Positions 33,801-43,636 of a stretch of DNA of 64,000 nucleotides are shown here, piece by piece (position 1 is the stretch's first letter; the number at the start of each line of letters is the position of its first letter). The stretch is from Anaeroplasma sp902783745 (GTDB lineage Bacteria > Bacillota_I > Bacilli_A > Acholeplasmatales > Anaeroplasmataceae): positions 133,065 to 197,064 of the forward strand of contig CAMOKL010000002.1 in NCBI GenBank assembly GCA_946617655.1, read 5' to 3'. A program made the translations under genes and the position numbers. Under the pieces are notes generated by a model. The model did not search any database. It was not told the DNA's origin and saw only the letters and a list, made by a program, of their open reading frames with translations.

Positions 33801-34708
33801 TAATCGCACCTTCCTATAATATCTGATAATTTTTCTATGTTATATTCTTTCATAACCTTTGGTAGGTCATCAATTATTTTCTTACAAGCATAAGGGTCAA
33901 CTAAATTTTGAGCACCAACCATTACTAAAGATGCGCCAGCATACATCATTTCTAAAACCTCATATGCATTAGTAACACCGCCCATTCCAATTACAGGAAT
34001 CTTTACTGCGTGTGATACTTCATAAACCATTCTTAATGCAACAGGGAAAATACCAGGTCCTGAATATCCACCCTTCTTAACTGCAATAATTGGTTTACCA
34101 GTTTTTAAATCTATTCTCATACCAACTAAAGTATTAATTAATGATATTGCATCAGCACCTGCAGCTTCAACTGCAATTGCCATTAATGTAATATCAGTAA
34201 CATTTGGTGAAAGCTTTACAATAATAGGCTTTTTAGATACCTTTTTAACTTCTCTTACAAGATTAGCAGCAACACTAGGATCAACTCCAAATGCCATTCC
34301 ACCACCCTTAACATTAGGGCATGAAATATTTAATTCAATTGCACAAACCTTATCTACATCATTAAATCTTTTAACTGTATTAACATAATCAGAAACTGAA
34401 TGACCACCTACATTTGCAATAACCTTATCGTTATATACTTTTGATAATTTTTCAATTTCTTCTGTTGCAACCTTCTCAACACCAGGATTTTGAAGTCCAA
34501 TAGAATTAATTAATCCTGCAGGACATTCAGCAATTCTTGGTAATGGGTTACCATATCTTGGTTCTAATGTTGTACCCTTAAGTGACATAGAGCCTAAAAT
34601 ATTTATATCATAATATTCAGCAAATTCATATCCAAATCCGAAGCATCCTGATGCAGGAATAATTGGATTCTTATAAACATGGTCTAAAAATTTAATTTTT
34701 AAATCCAT
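33800..34708 (-). CDS. pyrD: Dihydroorotate dehydrogenase, class 1B catalytic subunit
   Basis: A 302-residue FMN enzyme. Motifs are NPIIPASGCFGFG, NSIGLQNPGVE, ELNISCPNVKGGGMAFG with the catalytic Cys in the NISCPN loop region, and PVIGMGGV. Class 1B enzymes work with PyrK and use NAD; pyrK is directly upstream and overlaps by the TAATG junction. The true active-site Cys lies in the later loop typical of class 1B. Confidence 0.95.
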   Translation of the reverse strand: MDLKIKFLDHVYKNPIIPASGCFGFGYEFAEYYDINILGSMSLKGTTLEPRYGNPLPRIAECPAGLINSIGLQNPGVEKVATEEIEKLSKVYNDKVIANVGGHSVSDYVNTVKRFNDVDKVCAIELNISCPNVKGGGMAFGVDPSVAANLVREVKKVSKKPIIVKLSPNVTDITLMAIAVEAAGADAISLINTLVGMRIDLKTGKPIIAVKKGGYSGPGIFPVALRMVYEVSHAVKIPVIGMGGVTNAYEVLEMMYAGASLVMVGAQNLVDPYACKKIIDDLPKVMKEYNIEKLSDIIGRCD

Positions 34709-35433
34709 TAGAATTTCACCTCGCTTGCTTCAAATACAGGACCTTCCTTACATACTCTTTTTGGTCCATTAGTTGTTTCAATAGAACATCCCATACATGC
34801 ACCAAATCCACAACCCATTCTTGCTTCTAATGATACTTCACCATTATTATCAAATAAGCTTAAGAACTTAAGCATAATTTGAGGTCCGCAAGCATAATAA
34901 TAGTCATAATCAGGCTTTAATTCCTTAATTGCAGAAACTACATTACCATGGAATCCTAAAGAACCATCATCTGTTGCAATATAAAGGTCACAACCTTTTT
35001 TTAATTCTTCAGCAAGTACAATATCATCCTTACTTCTTGCGCCATAAACCATAACAGGTCTAATACCTTTTTCATTAAACTCTCTTATTGTTCTAAACAT
35101 AGGTGCAACACCTATGCCTCCCGCAACAAGTAAAGGCTTCTTTGATTTATTAATATCAAATGATTTACCAAGTCCAACTAATACCTTTAATTCATCATTT
35201 TCCTTAAATTTAGATAAATCATTAGTACCATGACCTAACACCTTATATAATATTTCTACTTGACCCTTACTATATTCCATTACTGATATAGGTCTTCTTA
35301 AATAATATCCTGGAATTTCAATATTTACAAATTCTCCGATATTAGAAATATCTATATTTCCTTCTAAAACCATATGGTAAATATCTTTACCAACCTTAGT
35401 GTTAGACTTAATCTTAAGAATTAAATCCTGCAT
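34708..35433 (-). CDS. pyrK: Dihydroorotate dehydrogenase electron-transfer subunit
   Basis: A 241-residue FAD and [2Fe-2S] protein passing electrons from dihydroorotate to NAD. It has a FAD-binding RRPISVM segment, a NAD domain with VAGGIGVAPMF, and a C-terminal cysteine set MGCGFGACMGCSIE plus RVCKEGPVF. Its start is preceded by GGTGT and its end overlaps pyrD. Confidence 0.95.
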   Translation of the reverse strand: MQDLILKIKSNTKVGKDIYHMVLEGNIDISNIGEFVNIEIPGYYLRRPISVMEYSKGQVEILYKVLGHGTNDLSKFKENDELKVLVGLGKSFDINKSKKPLLVAGGIGVAPMFRTIREFNEKGIRPVMVYGARSKDDIVLAEELKKGCDLYIATDDGSLGFHGNVVSAIKELKPDYDYYYACGPQIMLKFLSLFDNNGEVSLEARMGCGFGACMGCSIETTNGPKRVCKEGPVFEASEVKF

Positions 35434-35472
35434 TATAACACCTCTATTTCTATATTCTTGATATTCTTTTAA

Positions 35473-36675
35473 TTAATTATGATATACTATCTTACCATTA
35501 CAAATTGTAAATTTAGGGAATCCATAATATTTTTCTCCAATATATGGACAATTTTGAGATAATGATAATATTTCTCTTCCTAAATATGTATGTAGGTTTT
35601 TTATATCTAATGCAGTAAGTGATGCAGTAGAACCAACATACATACCATGCTTTGGTAAGCTAAATACATTAATTGGATTATATACCATTAAATCTAAGAA
35701 ACGATCTAGTGATATAACTCCTGTTTTAACAAAATTTGTATAAATTATTGGTAATGATGTTTCAATACCAATAATGCCATTAGGACATTCACTATATGGC
35801 TTTGATTTTTCAGATACTGCATGAGGTGCATGGTCTGTTGCAATAACATCAACTGTACCATCAACTAATGCTCTTACAGTTTCTAATCTATCATCTTCTC
35901 CTCTTAGTGGAGGATTCATCTTCCAGTTAGCATCCTTTATCATAGAAGAATTTAAGACTAAATGATGAGGTGCTGCCTCACATGTAATATTTCTATAGCC
36001 TTCCTTCTTAGCTTGTCTTACTGCCTCAAAAGACTCTTTTGTAGATAAGTGACAGAAATGATATCTACAACCAACTCTTTTAGCAATTTCAATTTCTCTT
36101 CTTACTGCATCATATTCTCCACAAGGAAGCTGTCTTCCTTCTTTTGTTTCTGCATGAGATGCAATAACCATATTATATTTTAACGCAAGCTTACAAGCTT
36201 CTTCTAATAAAACTAAATTATTAACGCCATGACCATCATCTGATGCTGCATAACAATAATTATGTAGGTTATCAAAATCTGATAATTTCTCACCTAATTC
36301 ATCTTCTGATATTGTCATATATGGATAAATATTAATTACACCATTTTCAACAATTAATCTTTGCTCCTCTTGCCATGTCTTTAAATCATTAGGACATGGA
36401 TTTAAGTTAGGCATAGTCATTACATCAGTAAATCCGCCCTTTGCTGCAGCCTTACTACCTGATGAAATGTTTTCCTTATACGTAAAGCCTGGTTCTCTAA
36501 AATGTACATGTACATCTACTGCACCTGGCATTACAAGTAATCCTTTCGCATCAATAATTTCTGCTTCTTCATTAATTTCATCTTCAATTTTTAAAATCTT
36601 ATCATTCTTAATAAGGATATCCTTTTTAACAAGGGCATTATTGCTAATTATAAAACCATTCTTAATTAATAGCAT
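35473..36675 (-). CDS. pyrC: Dihydroorotase
   Basis: A 400-residue type I dihydroorotase. The metal site DVHVHFREPG is near residue 55. Other motifs are GGFTDVMTMPN, SHAE, FCHLSTKE and VIATDHAPH. It cyclises N-carbamoyl-aspartate to dihydroorotate. It lies eight bases downstream of pyrB, the normal neighbour for this enzyme class, and 39 bases upstream of pyrK. Confidence 0.96.
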   Translation of the reverse strand: MLLIKNGFIISNNALVKKDILIKNDKILKIEDEINEEAEIIDAKGLLVMPGAVDVHVHFREPGFTYKENISSGSKAAAKGGFTDVMTMPNLNPCPNDLKTWQEEQRLIVENGVINIYPYMTISEDELGEKLSDFDNLHNYCYAASDDGHGVNNLVLLEEACKLALKYNMVIASHAETKEGRQLPCGEYDAVRREIEIAKRVGCRYHFCHLSTKESFEAVRQAKKEGYRNITCEAAPHHLVLNSSMIKDANWKMNPPLRGEDDRLETVRALVDGTVDVIATDHAPHAVSEKSKPYSECPNGIIGIETSLPIIYTNFVKTGVISLDRFLDLMVYNPINVFSLPKHGMYVGSTASLTALDIKNLHTYLGREILSLSQNCPYIGEKYYGFPKFTICNGKIVYHN

Positions 36676-36683
36676 ATACCCTC

Positions 36684-37556
36684 CTATAAATTACCATCTA
36701 ATGTATCTGAAATTACAGCCATTCTTGCGTATACACCATTAGTCATTTGCTTAAAAATTCTTGACTTTTCACATTCAACAACATCATCTGCAATCTCAAG
36801 ACCTCTATTAACTGGAGCTGGATGCATAATAATTGCGTTTGGCTTCATTTCCTTAACTCTATCTAATGTTAAACCAAATTGACGGTGATATTCTTCCTTT
36901 GTAATTTCCATAGGTAAAGATAATCTTTCAAATTGGATTCTTAATAACATTACAACATCCATAGTCTTTATAGCTTCATCCATAGGAATCCACTTTGCAC
37001 AACCATCATCAAATTCCTTAGGTCCAGAAATATAAACATCCATACCTAAACGTTTCATAATTTCAACGTTACCATGTGCAACTCTTGAATGTGCAATATC
37101 ACCAATTATACAGCACTTTAATCCTTCAAATTTACCAAATTCTTCATGTATTGTCATTAAATCTAATAATGACTGAGTTGGATGGTCACCCTTACCATCT
37201 CCTGCATTAAAAATTGGAATACTAATATTTTCTAATTCTTTATAATATTGATCCTTTTGATGTCTTATTACAACACCATCAACTCCTAAAGCCTCAAATG
37301 TCTTTACAGTATCATATAATGATTCACCTTTATTAACACTTGATGTAGATGCATTTAGGTCAATAATATTAATACCTAAATTTAATAATGCGCATTGAAA
37401 TGAATAATGAGTTCTTGTAGAATTCTCAAAGAAAAGGGTTGCGATTTTCTTACCTGGATAAGAAATACGGAAACCCTTCTTTAATTTCTCAGCATATTTA
37501 ATTAATTCTAATATTTTTTCAGTTGATAATGTTTTTAAAGTAATTAAACCTCTCAT
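36684..37556 (-). CDS. pyrB: Aspartate carbamoyltransferase catalytic subunit
   Basis: A 290-residue enzyme condensing carbamoyl phosphate and aspartate. The carbamoyl-phosphate motif is FENSTRTHYSFQ; HPTQSLLDLMT and HPAPVNRGLEI follow. No pyrI is present, as in other Bacillota. It is the first gene of the operon. The leader shows no PyrR binding loop that I recognise, and carA/carB and pyrR are not in the window. A promoter TTGTAT-N17-TAATAT is plausible about 80 bases upstream of the start. Confidence 0.95.
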   Translation of the reverse strand: MRGLITLKTLSTEKILELIKYAEKLKKGFRISYPGKKIATLFFENSTRTHYSFQCALLNLGINIIDLNASTSSVNKGESLYDTVKTFEALGVDGVVIRHQKDQYYKELENISIPIFNAGDGKGDHPTQSLLDLMTIHEEFGKFEGLKCCIIGDIAHSRVAHGNVEIMKRLGMDVYISGPKEFDDGCAKWIPMDEAIKTMDVVMLLRIQFERLSLPMEITKEEYHRQFGLTLDRVKEMKPNAIIMHPAPVNRGLEIADDVVECEKSRIFKQMTNGVYARMAVISDTLDGNL

Positions 37557-37717
37557 GGTAATCTCCTTATATTAATATAGTTCTAAAAATATATTTATAT
37601 ATTTTCTTAAAAACTTTCTTATACTATATTATCATAATTGAGATTTTTATACAAGTTAAAACATGTCACTTTAATATACAATATATTTAATAATATATTA
37701 TATTTAAATTTATTTAT
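37557..37717. other. Leader of the pyr operon
   Basis: Extremely AT-rich. On the minus strand GGAG sits before the pyrB ATG and a possible promoter TTGTAT-N17-TAATAT lies near 37630-37660. No open reading frame, terminator-antiterminator pair or PyrR-type loop was recognised in this part. Confidence 0.4.
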
Positions 37718-37812
37718 AATAAATAGAAAAGCCAAGCTTTTCTGCTTGACTTTGTTTAGGGGGGGAAAATCAAATTAAATGAAAAACAACTATTCTACTT
37801 TCATTTATCTGT
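37718..37812 (-). ncRNA. Candidate small RNA with C7 single-stranded motif
   Basis: On the minus strand a TATAAT box (37819-37824) is followed by a 5' hairpin with stem AAATGAAA/TTTCATTT. Next is a linker containing TTTTCCCCCCCTAAA (seven C, 37759-37765), and then a terminator-like stem AAG.CAAGC/GCTTG.CTT with a TTTCTATTT tail. The predicted transcript of about 95 bases has no reading frame and ends before the pyr promoter. C-rich loops in Bacillota small RNAs often pair with Shine-Dalgarno sequences. No good -35 box was found, so expression is unproven. Confidence 0.4.
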
Positions 37813-37917
37813 ACTTAGATTATAAACTAGTCAAGTAGACAAATGTAGGACAATAGTGCAAAAATAAAAATTATTTAATTTATATCTATTTTTTTATATA
37901 ATAAATGTGGTGATAAG

Positions 37918-38967
37918 ATGAAGGATATAATTGGTATCATTGTAGAATATAATCCATTCCACAATGGTCATTTATTACATATTAATAAGATAAAAGAAAA
38001 ATATAAGGATTCTTTAATAATTGCGGTTATGTCCTCTTCTTTTACTATGAGAGGAGATTTATCAATATTTGATAAATTCAAAAAAACAAATCACGCACTT
38101 TCAAATGGAGTTGATTTAGTAATTGAATTACCTTTCGTATATTCAATTGAAAGATCAGATATTTTTGCATCTAACGCAGTTAAAATATTAAATCTATTAG
38201 GTGTTAATAAAATTATTATTGGTTCTGAAGAAAATAATGTTTTATTATATCAAGAATATTATCCTAAATATGACTTCAATATAAAAATACCATTTATGGC
38301 AAATGATAACTTAGGTTTCTTTTATTATAAAGCTATAAAGGATAACAATTTTAATATTGAATTAGAAACAATAAAAAGAATTAAATCTAATTATAACGAT
38401 ACTAATATTACAGATGATGTTATTGCATCTGCATCTGCAATAAGGTCAAATATTAACATAATGGAAAAATATGTGCCAAGTAATGTATATAAAGATAAAG
38501 ATTATATTTTAGATGATTCTTTATTATTTAATTATTTAAAATATATTATATTAGTAAACGATATAAAAACTCTTGGAAATATATTCTTAGTTGATGAAGG
38601 ATTAGAATATAAATTAAAAGATATTTATAAATTTGATGATTGTAATAGATTTATAGAACATCTAAAAGAAACTAGATATAAGGTATCTAGGATTAAAAGA
38701 ATGTTATTATATGTTTTATTTAATATTACAAAAGATATGGTAAATAATATATATAAATCTGATATTAATTTTATTAGAGTACTAGGATTTAATAATTTTG
38801 GTAAAGAATACCTAAATAAAATTAAAAAGAATTTAAATATTTATACTAATATTAAAGAAGGAATTAATGATGTTTTAGATATTGAATTTATGATATCTAA
38901 AGTATTAGATAGTATATATAATATTGATTTATTAAAGAATGAACAAAAAGGACCTATCATGCGATAG
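37918..38967 (+). CDS. tmcAL: tRNA(Met) cytidine acetate ligase
   Basis: A 349-residue member of the nucleotidyltransferase-like family formerly called DUF795/YlbM. The N-terminal motif GIIVEYNPFHNGHLLHI contains the HxGH-like nucleotide-binding site, followed by VMSSSFTMRGDLSIFDKFKK and DLVIELPFVYS. TmcAL acetylates the wobble cytidine of elongator tRNA-Met using acetate and ATP. GGTGATA precedes the ATG. A TATAAT at 37897-37902 is a possible -10 box. It is convergent with the EAL gene. Confidence 0.93.
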   Translation: MKDIIGIIVEYNPFHNGHLLHINKIKEKYKDSLIIAVMSSSFTMRGDLSIFDKFKKTNHALSNGVDLVIELPFVYSIERSDIFASNAVKILNLLGVNKIIIGSEENNVLLYQEYYPKYDFNIKIPFMANDNLGFFYYKAIKDNNFNIELETIKRIKSNYNDTNITDDVIASASAIRSNINIMEKYVPSNVYKDKDYILDDSLLFNYLKYIILVNDIKTLGNIFLVDEGLEYKLKDIYKFDDCNRFIEHLKETRYKVSRIKRMLLYVLFNITKDMVNNIYKSDINFIRVLGFNNFGKEYLNKIKKNLNIYTNIKEGINDVLDIEFMISKVLDSIYNIDLLKNEQKGPIMR

Positions 38968-38981
38968 GTCTATTTGTTTTT
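38944..38981. terminator. Bidirectional terminator
   Basis: The perfect stem GACCTATC/GATAGGTC is flanked by an A-rich left side and T-rich right side, between the convergent tmcAL and EAL genes. It overlaps both 3' ends. Confidence 0.8.
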
Positions 38982-40898
38982 ATCAATTAAGAATTCCTTA
39001 AATTGATTCTTCTCTAGTGGTCTTGAATAATAATAACCTTGAATGTAATCTACATTTAGGTTTTGGATTGCCTTTATTTGATTAGCTTGCTCTAAGCCTT
39101 CAAATACTATCTTATGTCCAAGCTCTTTAATCATATTAACTGTTGATCTCATGACATAAGTTGCAATCTTATTATCAAAATATGAATTAACCATTGTTTT
39201 ATCGAATTTAACAATTTCAATTGGCATTTCAACTATGTAATTTAAATTTGAGTTACCTGTACCAAAATCATCTAGTGAGAATGATACACCATATGCTTTA
39301 AGCTTTTCCATGTTTTTTAATAATGTGTTCTTAACAGCATCTCCTGATTCTGTAATCTCTAGATTAATGAAACCTGGATTAATTTTATATTTTTGCATTA
39401 TTTCTATATATTTATCAGCAAGATCTTCTTGAGCACATTGTACTGTAGATAAATTAACTTCAATATAATTTAATCCTAATTCTTCTATATTATGATCAGC
39501 TATAAACTTACATACTTCTTCAAATACCATTGTACCAAGTTCTATAATTCTTCCATCTTTTTCCATTTCTTCAATAAAATGGAATGGAGAGATTAGATTA
39601 TTCTTTTCATCAACTAATCTAACTAAAGCTTCTGCAGATGTAAATGTTTTATCTTTAATTGAGAATATAGGTTGATAATATACAGTAAATCTTTTGTTTG
39701 CAAATGCGATATCACATTTACCATCAATTGATGTTTTTTCATGTAGTTTTGATACTATTTCTTCATTTACAACAACTAATTCCGTTGAATTTTTCTTTTT
39801 ATGATTAGTTATATATTTAACTCCACTTACTAAATCTTGTCTATTCTTAAATAAGAATATATTAGAAATATAAATTAATCTATATGGAATTTCTGTTGAA
39901 ATTGAATTATTACTATAAAACATTTTCTTAAATTCATTAATAGATGTTTCTATACTTAAATAGCTTCTATTCTTATTTCTTACTGCAATAAAATGATTTC
40001 TATCCGTTTTAAATATTCTTTTTACTTTGAACTTTTGTAATGTATTATTAAATGTTTTAGCAAAGTTATCAAATCCCATTATTGATTCAATAATAGATGA
40101 ATCGATATCCATAATTATAAATTCTTGGTTCTTATTATTTCTAAAGCAATAATCTACATATTCCATAAAAGCTCTTTGGTTTAATGCGCCAGTAAGCTTA
40201 TCAATATTTAAGGCTGGGTTTTCAAGAATAATATATACAACCATTGCGGCCATAGCCTCACCAAATCCTACCGCTAGTACTACAATATCATCTTCTGTAA
40301 ATATATAATTAGATAAACCTTGAATTGCAGCTGACAATACCCAAATAATTAAGAATATTGCAACACCAAGTACTCTTTTTCTATTCATTTGCTTACGCTT
40401 AATTATAGTAAACGCGATAGTAAAAGCCATATTTACGAAAGTAAAGATATATGTAAATATTACAGGTAAACCAGATGTGAAATCATTCATACCAGTTTTA
40501 TCTTGGTGTACTTCAATTTTAGATACTAATATTAATACAAATGCAACTAAATTTAAAGCGAGTGACGCTAATCCGTATATTACGTATTTTTTCTTTTCAA
40601 CATAATAAATATCTAATATTACGTATAAGAAACTAAAATATGTTACATTAACACATGAAAAACAATAAACCTTACAAACAATCTCTGTTATAATGTTTTG
40701 AATACTATTACTTCCTACAACATAAAAATAATCTATTAGAATTAAGGAAGTAATGTCTAATAATAATGATACAAATATTGCAATACCAAAATATAAAAAT
40801 TGTCTATTACTTCTTACTTCAGCTTTTCTATCAATAAAGTAGAATACGAATATAGTCATCATTACAAAAAGCCCTGCTGTTTGTAGCATAATATTCAT
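38970..40898 (-). CDS. Membrane c-di-GMP phosphodiesterase (degenerate GGDEF, intact EAL)
   Basis: A 642-residue protein. Residues 1-225 form six to eight transmembrane helices. The next 150 or so residues have the GGDEF fold, starting LDKLTGALNQRAF, but the signature is lost (TDRNHF at the expected place). The C-terminal EAL domain (about 390-640) keeps EALVR, EVNLS, LEITES, DDFGTG, VKFDK, FEGLE and QGYYYSRP, so it should hydrolyse c-di-GMP. A strong GGAGG lies before the ATG. It is the only c-di-GMP enzyme in this window and may set the ligand level for the riboswitch at 27695. Confidence 0.92.
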   Translation of the reverse strand: MNIMLQTAGLFVMMTIFVFYFIDRKAEVRSNRQFLYFGIAIFVSLLLDITSLILIDYFYVVGSNSIQNIITEIVCKVYCFSCVNVTYFSFLYVILDIYYVEKKKYVIYGLASLALNLVAFVLILVSKIEVHQDKTGMNDFTSGLPVIFTYIFTFVNMAFTIAFTIIKRKQMNRKRVLGVAIFLIIWVLSAAIQGLSNYIFTEDDIVVLAVGFGEAMAAMVVYIILENPALNIDKLTGALNQRAFMEYVDYCFRNNKNQEFIIMDIDSSIIESIMGFDNFAKTFNNTLQKFKVKRIFKTDRNHFIAVRNKNRSYLSIETSINEFKKMFYSNNSISTEIPYRLIYISNIFLFKNRQDLVSGVKYITNHKKKNSTELVVVNEEIVSKLHEKTSIDGKCDIAFANKRFTVYYQPIFSIKDKTFTSAEALVRLVDEKNNLISPFHFIEEMEKDGRIIELGTMVFEEVCKFIADHNIEELGLNYIEVNLSTVQCAQEDLADKYIEIMQKYKINPGFINLEITESGDAVKNTLLKNMEKLKAYGVSFSLDDFGTGNSNLNYIVEMPIEIVKFDKTMVNSYFDNKIATYVMRSTVNMIKELGHKIVFEGLEQANQIKAIQNLNVDYIQGYYYSRPLEKNQFKEFLIDKNK

Positions 40899-41019
40899 AG
40901 CACTACCTCCTTTCTATTAATTTTTATAAAAGTAAAAATACAACCACTTATTTACTTGATTTTAATATATAATTAAAAATTTTGCAATAACTTAAGAATA
41001 TTTTTGAACTAAAAATTTA

Positions 41020-41056
41020 AAAAAGCACTTATTCATTACTGAAAAAGTACTTTTTA
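41020..41056 (-). terminator. Terminator after the Sel1-repeat gene
   Basis: The stem AAAAAGTACTT/AAGTGCTTTTT (one mismatch) with a T-rich tail on the minus strand lies just downstream of the 41069 stop codon. Confidence 0.75.
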
Positions 41057-41068
41057 TAATGTTTTAAA

Positions 41069-43636
41069 TTAATAATTAAAATGAACTCTTAAGAATTCTT
41101 GGGCATCCTCATCGCCTTGTTTTGCTGCCTTTTCAAATAAAGATTGAGCATAATCTCTATCAAGTTCAGTACCTTTACCATTATAGTAACATAATGCTAG
41201 ATTATATGTTGCGTGAGCAAATCCCTTACCATCTGCAGTCATGAAATAATCTGCAGCCTTTTCATAATCATGCTTAGGATTATTTTCATCAATATAATAT
41301 TCACCTAATGTTTCTAATGCCATTAAGTCACCCTTTTGGGCTGCAACTTCATAATATTCAATTGCTTGATCAATATCTTTAGCTTTAACACCTTGGCCAT
41401 ATTGATAGCATACACCAAGCATATAATTTGCATAAGCTGAATCAAGCTTAGCTGCCTTTTGTAACCACTTTACAGCTTCTGTATATTTTTGTGGAGTACC
41501 AAATCCGTTATAGTAGCAGTTTGCAACCATTTCCATGGCTTCAACTGAACCCTTTTGAGCTGCCTTTTCATATAATGACTTAGCCATAGTTTGGTCTTTT
41601 GCAACAGAATATCCATCATAATAGCAATTAGCTACATTATAAATACCTGTAACATCGCCCTTATCCATAGCTTCTTTATAGCAATTATATGCCTTATCAA
41701 CATCACCATCAACACCAAGTGCTGTCATATAGCAATCTCCTAAGAAATTTAATGCCTTAAGGCTTCCTTTTGCTGCTGCATTTTGATACCACTTAAATGC
41801 TTCAGTATAATCAGCATCAACACCAGTACCACCTCTATAGCAAGATGCAGTATCAAGCATTGCATCGATATTACCAGATTCTGCTGCAGTTAAATACCAT
41901 TTAAATGCTTCATTTTTATTTATCTTTACTTCATTCTTAGTACCTAAGCCATAACCATAGTAATAATAATCACCAATACGCTTCGAAGCATCTGATGAAC
42001 CATCAATTGCACTTCTCATATACCACTTAAATGCATCAGTATATAATAATTCGTTATCATCACCATTTTCTGAAAGTCTACCTAAGATATATTCAGCATC
42101 ACAGTTATTTAATTGTGCTGCCTTTTTATATAATTCAATTGCTTCTTTTCTTTGTACAGTTGTACCAATACCATTAAAGTATGCATCAGCTAAATTCTTC
42201 ATTGCAGTTGATTCATTAAAATCAATAGCTCTCTTATATAGCTTAAATGCTTCAGCGTAAGACTTATCTACACCTTCACCATTAAAATATAGATTACCTA
42301 AGTTTGTAATTGCTTCAGGATAATTTAAGTCAGCTGCTTGACTAAAATACTTAAATGCCTTCTTAAAGTTTTGCTTAACATATATTCCATCATAATACAT
42401 TAAACCTAAGTGTAAGATACAATCTAATCTAATCATTAATGATAAGTCATCATCATCTGATAAATTATCATAAATATTGAATGCTTCCTCTTTATATTGT
42501 AATTCATCCTTACCGTAATAATAACAATTAGCTAAATGATATAAAGCTTCCTTATCACCTAAATCTGATGCAGCCTTATATAATTCAATAGCCTTTTCTA
42601 CATCTTGTTGTGTACCTATTGCATAATAATAACAGTCAGCAAGCTGAGTATATGCATTTTCATTACCATTATCAACAGCCTTACGATACCAATAGAAAGC
42701 CATCTTGTCATCCTTTGTAACACCTAAGCCTTGGTTAAAAATATAACCTAAATATAATTCTGCAACAGGATGATCCTCTGTTTGCTTAAATAAATCAATC
42801 GCATCTAAATATTCTTCTCTATTATATTTTGCAAGTGCTTTATCTAAAATATCTTCATTAATCTTTAAAACCTTAGGTTGTTCAATTGGCTTTGCAATAG
42901 GTCTTGCAATAACCTGAACAGGTGCTTGAATCTCACTTGATGGTGCTTCAAGCTTCTTAGGATCTTCTGCTTGTAAAGAATCATTAGAATCTTCATTTGT
43001 ATCTTTATTTGTATCTTCATTAGATTCTTCTTTTGCATAAGCATCTTCTTTTGCTTCATTTTCGTTTGAAGCTCCATTAATTGCTCTTGCAAGTCTTAAT
43101 AAATCCTCTTTACTATTTTTATTAATAGGAGCGTTTATATCAAGCTTTTCTTCAGGCTTTACTTCTGGCTTTTCTTCTTTTACTTCATTTGAAGAATCTT
43201 CTTTTACTTCTTCATTTTCAATTGCATTAATTAAATTAGTAATTGTAGAATCATTTAGAAGAATTGGATTCTTATTTTCTAAATCGTTTCTATAATCATC
43301 AGCACGAAGTAATGCATCATCTGATACATTCTCATCTTGATATATCTTATCAAATAAATTATCTATAGATGAATTTAATAAAACATTAATTACCTTTTTA
43401 TCTCTATTAAATCTCTTAATTAAAGTATTATTAACATAATAAGTATCAAGTACTAAAGACTTTTCACTTGATGCCATTACAATAACATCGCTTCTTAAAA
43501 TAGATACTCTTAGTTTAGTAATTCCTTCAACTAATTGATCCTTTACTTCATAGCCTTTTTCCTTAAGACTATTTTCAAGCTTTAAGACTTCTTCTTTATC
43601 ACAATCTAAATATGAAAAATAAACAATCTTACTCAT
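41069..43636 (-). CDS. Sel1-repeat protein with TIR-like N-terminal domain
   Basis: An 855-residue cytoplasmic protein. Residues 1 to about 130 (KIVYFSYLDCDKEEV, LENSLKEKGYEV, LRSDVIVMASSEKS) have the strand-helix pattern of TIR-like domains, though the usual catalytic Glu is not evident. Next comes an acidic Glu/Asp/Asn-rich linker (about 140-265). The rest is about 15 Sel1-type repeats of 36 residues, for example AFYWYRKAVDNGNENAY and EAFKWYQNAAAKGSLKA. Sel1 arrays mediate protein-protein contacts. It ends eight bases into the DUF2974 gene region and is co-transcribed with it. Confidence 0.85.
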   Translation of the reverse strand: MSKIVYFSYLDCDKEEVLKLENSLKEKGYEVKDQLVEGITKLRVSILRSDVIVMASSEKSLVLDTYYVNNTLIKRFNRDKKVINVLLNSSIDNLFDKIYQDENVSDDALLRADDYRNDLENKNPILLNDSTITNLINAIENEEVKEDSSNEVKEEKPEVKPEEKLDINAPINKNSKEDLLRLARAINGASNENEAKEDAYAKEESNEDTNKDTNEDSNDSLQAEDPKKLEAPSSEIQAPVQVIARPIAKPIEQPKVLKINEDILDKALAKYNREEYLDAIDLFKQTEDHPVAELYLGYIFNQGLGVTKDDKMAFYWYRKAVDNGNENAYTQLADCYYYAIGTQQDVEKAIELYKAASDLGDKEALYHLANCYYYGKDELQYKEEAFNIYDNLSDDDDLSLMIRLDCILHLGLMYYDGIYVKQNFKKAFKYFSQAADLNYPEAITNLGNLYFNGEGVDKSYAEAFKLYKRAIDFNESTAMKNLADAYFNGIGTTVQRKEAIELYKKAAQLNNCDAEYILGRLSENGDDNELLYTDAFKWYMRSAIDGSSDASKRIGDYYYYGYGLGTKNEVKINKNEAFKWYLTAAESGNIDAMLDTASCYRGGTGVDADYTEAFKWYQNAAAKGSLKALNFLGDCYMTALGVDGDVDKAYNCYKEAMDKGDVTGIYNVANCYYDGYSVAKDQTMAKSLYEKAAQKGSVEAMEMVANCYYNGFGTPQKYTEAVKWLQKAAKLDSAYANYMLGVCYQYGQGVKAKDIDQAIEYYEVAAQKGDLMALETLGEYYIDENNPKHDYEKAADYFMTADGKGFAHATYNLALCYYNGKGTELDRDYAQSLFEKAAKQGDEDAQEFLRVHFNY

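Noticed and set aside
37557..37917. PyrR-dependent attenuator in front of pyrB
   Set aside because: The only strong hairpin lies upstream of the likely pyrB promoter and no PyrR-type binding loop was recognised, so it is better explained as the end of a separate small transcript.
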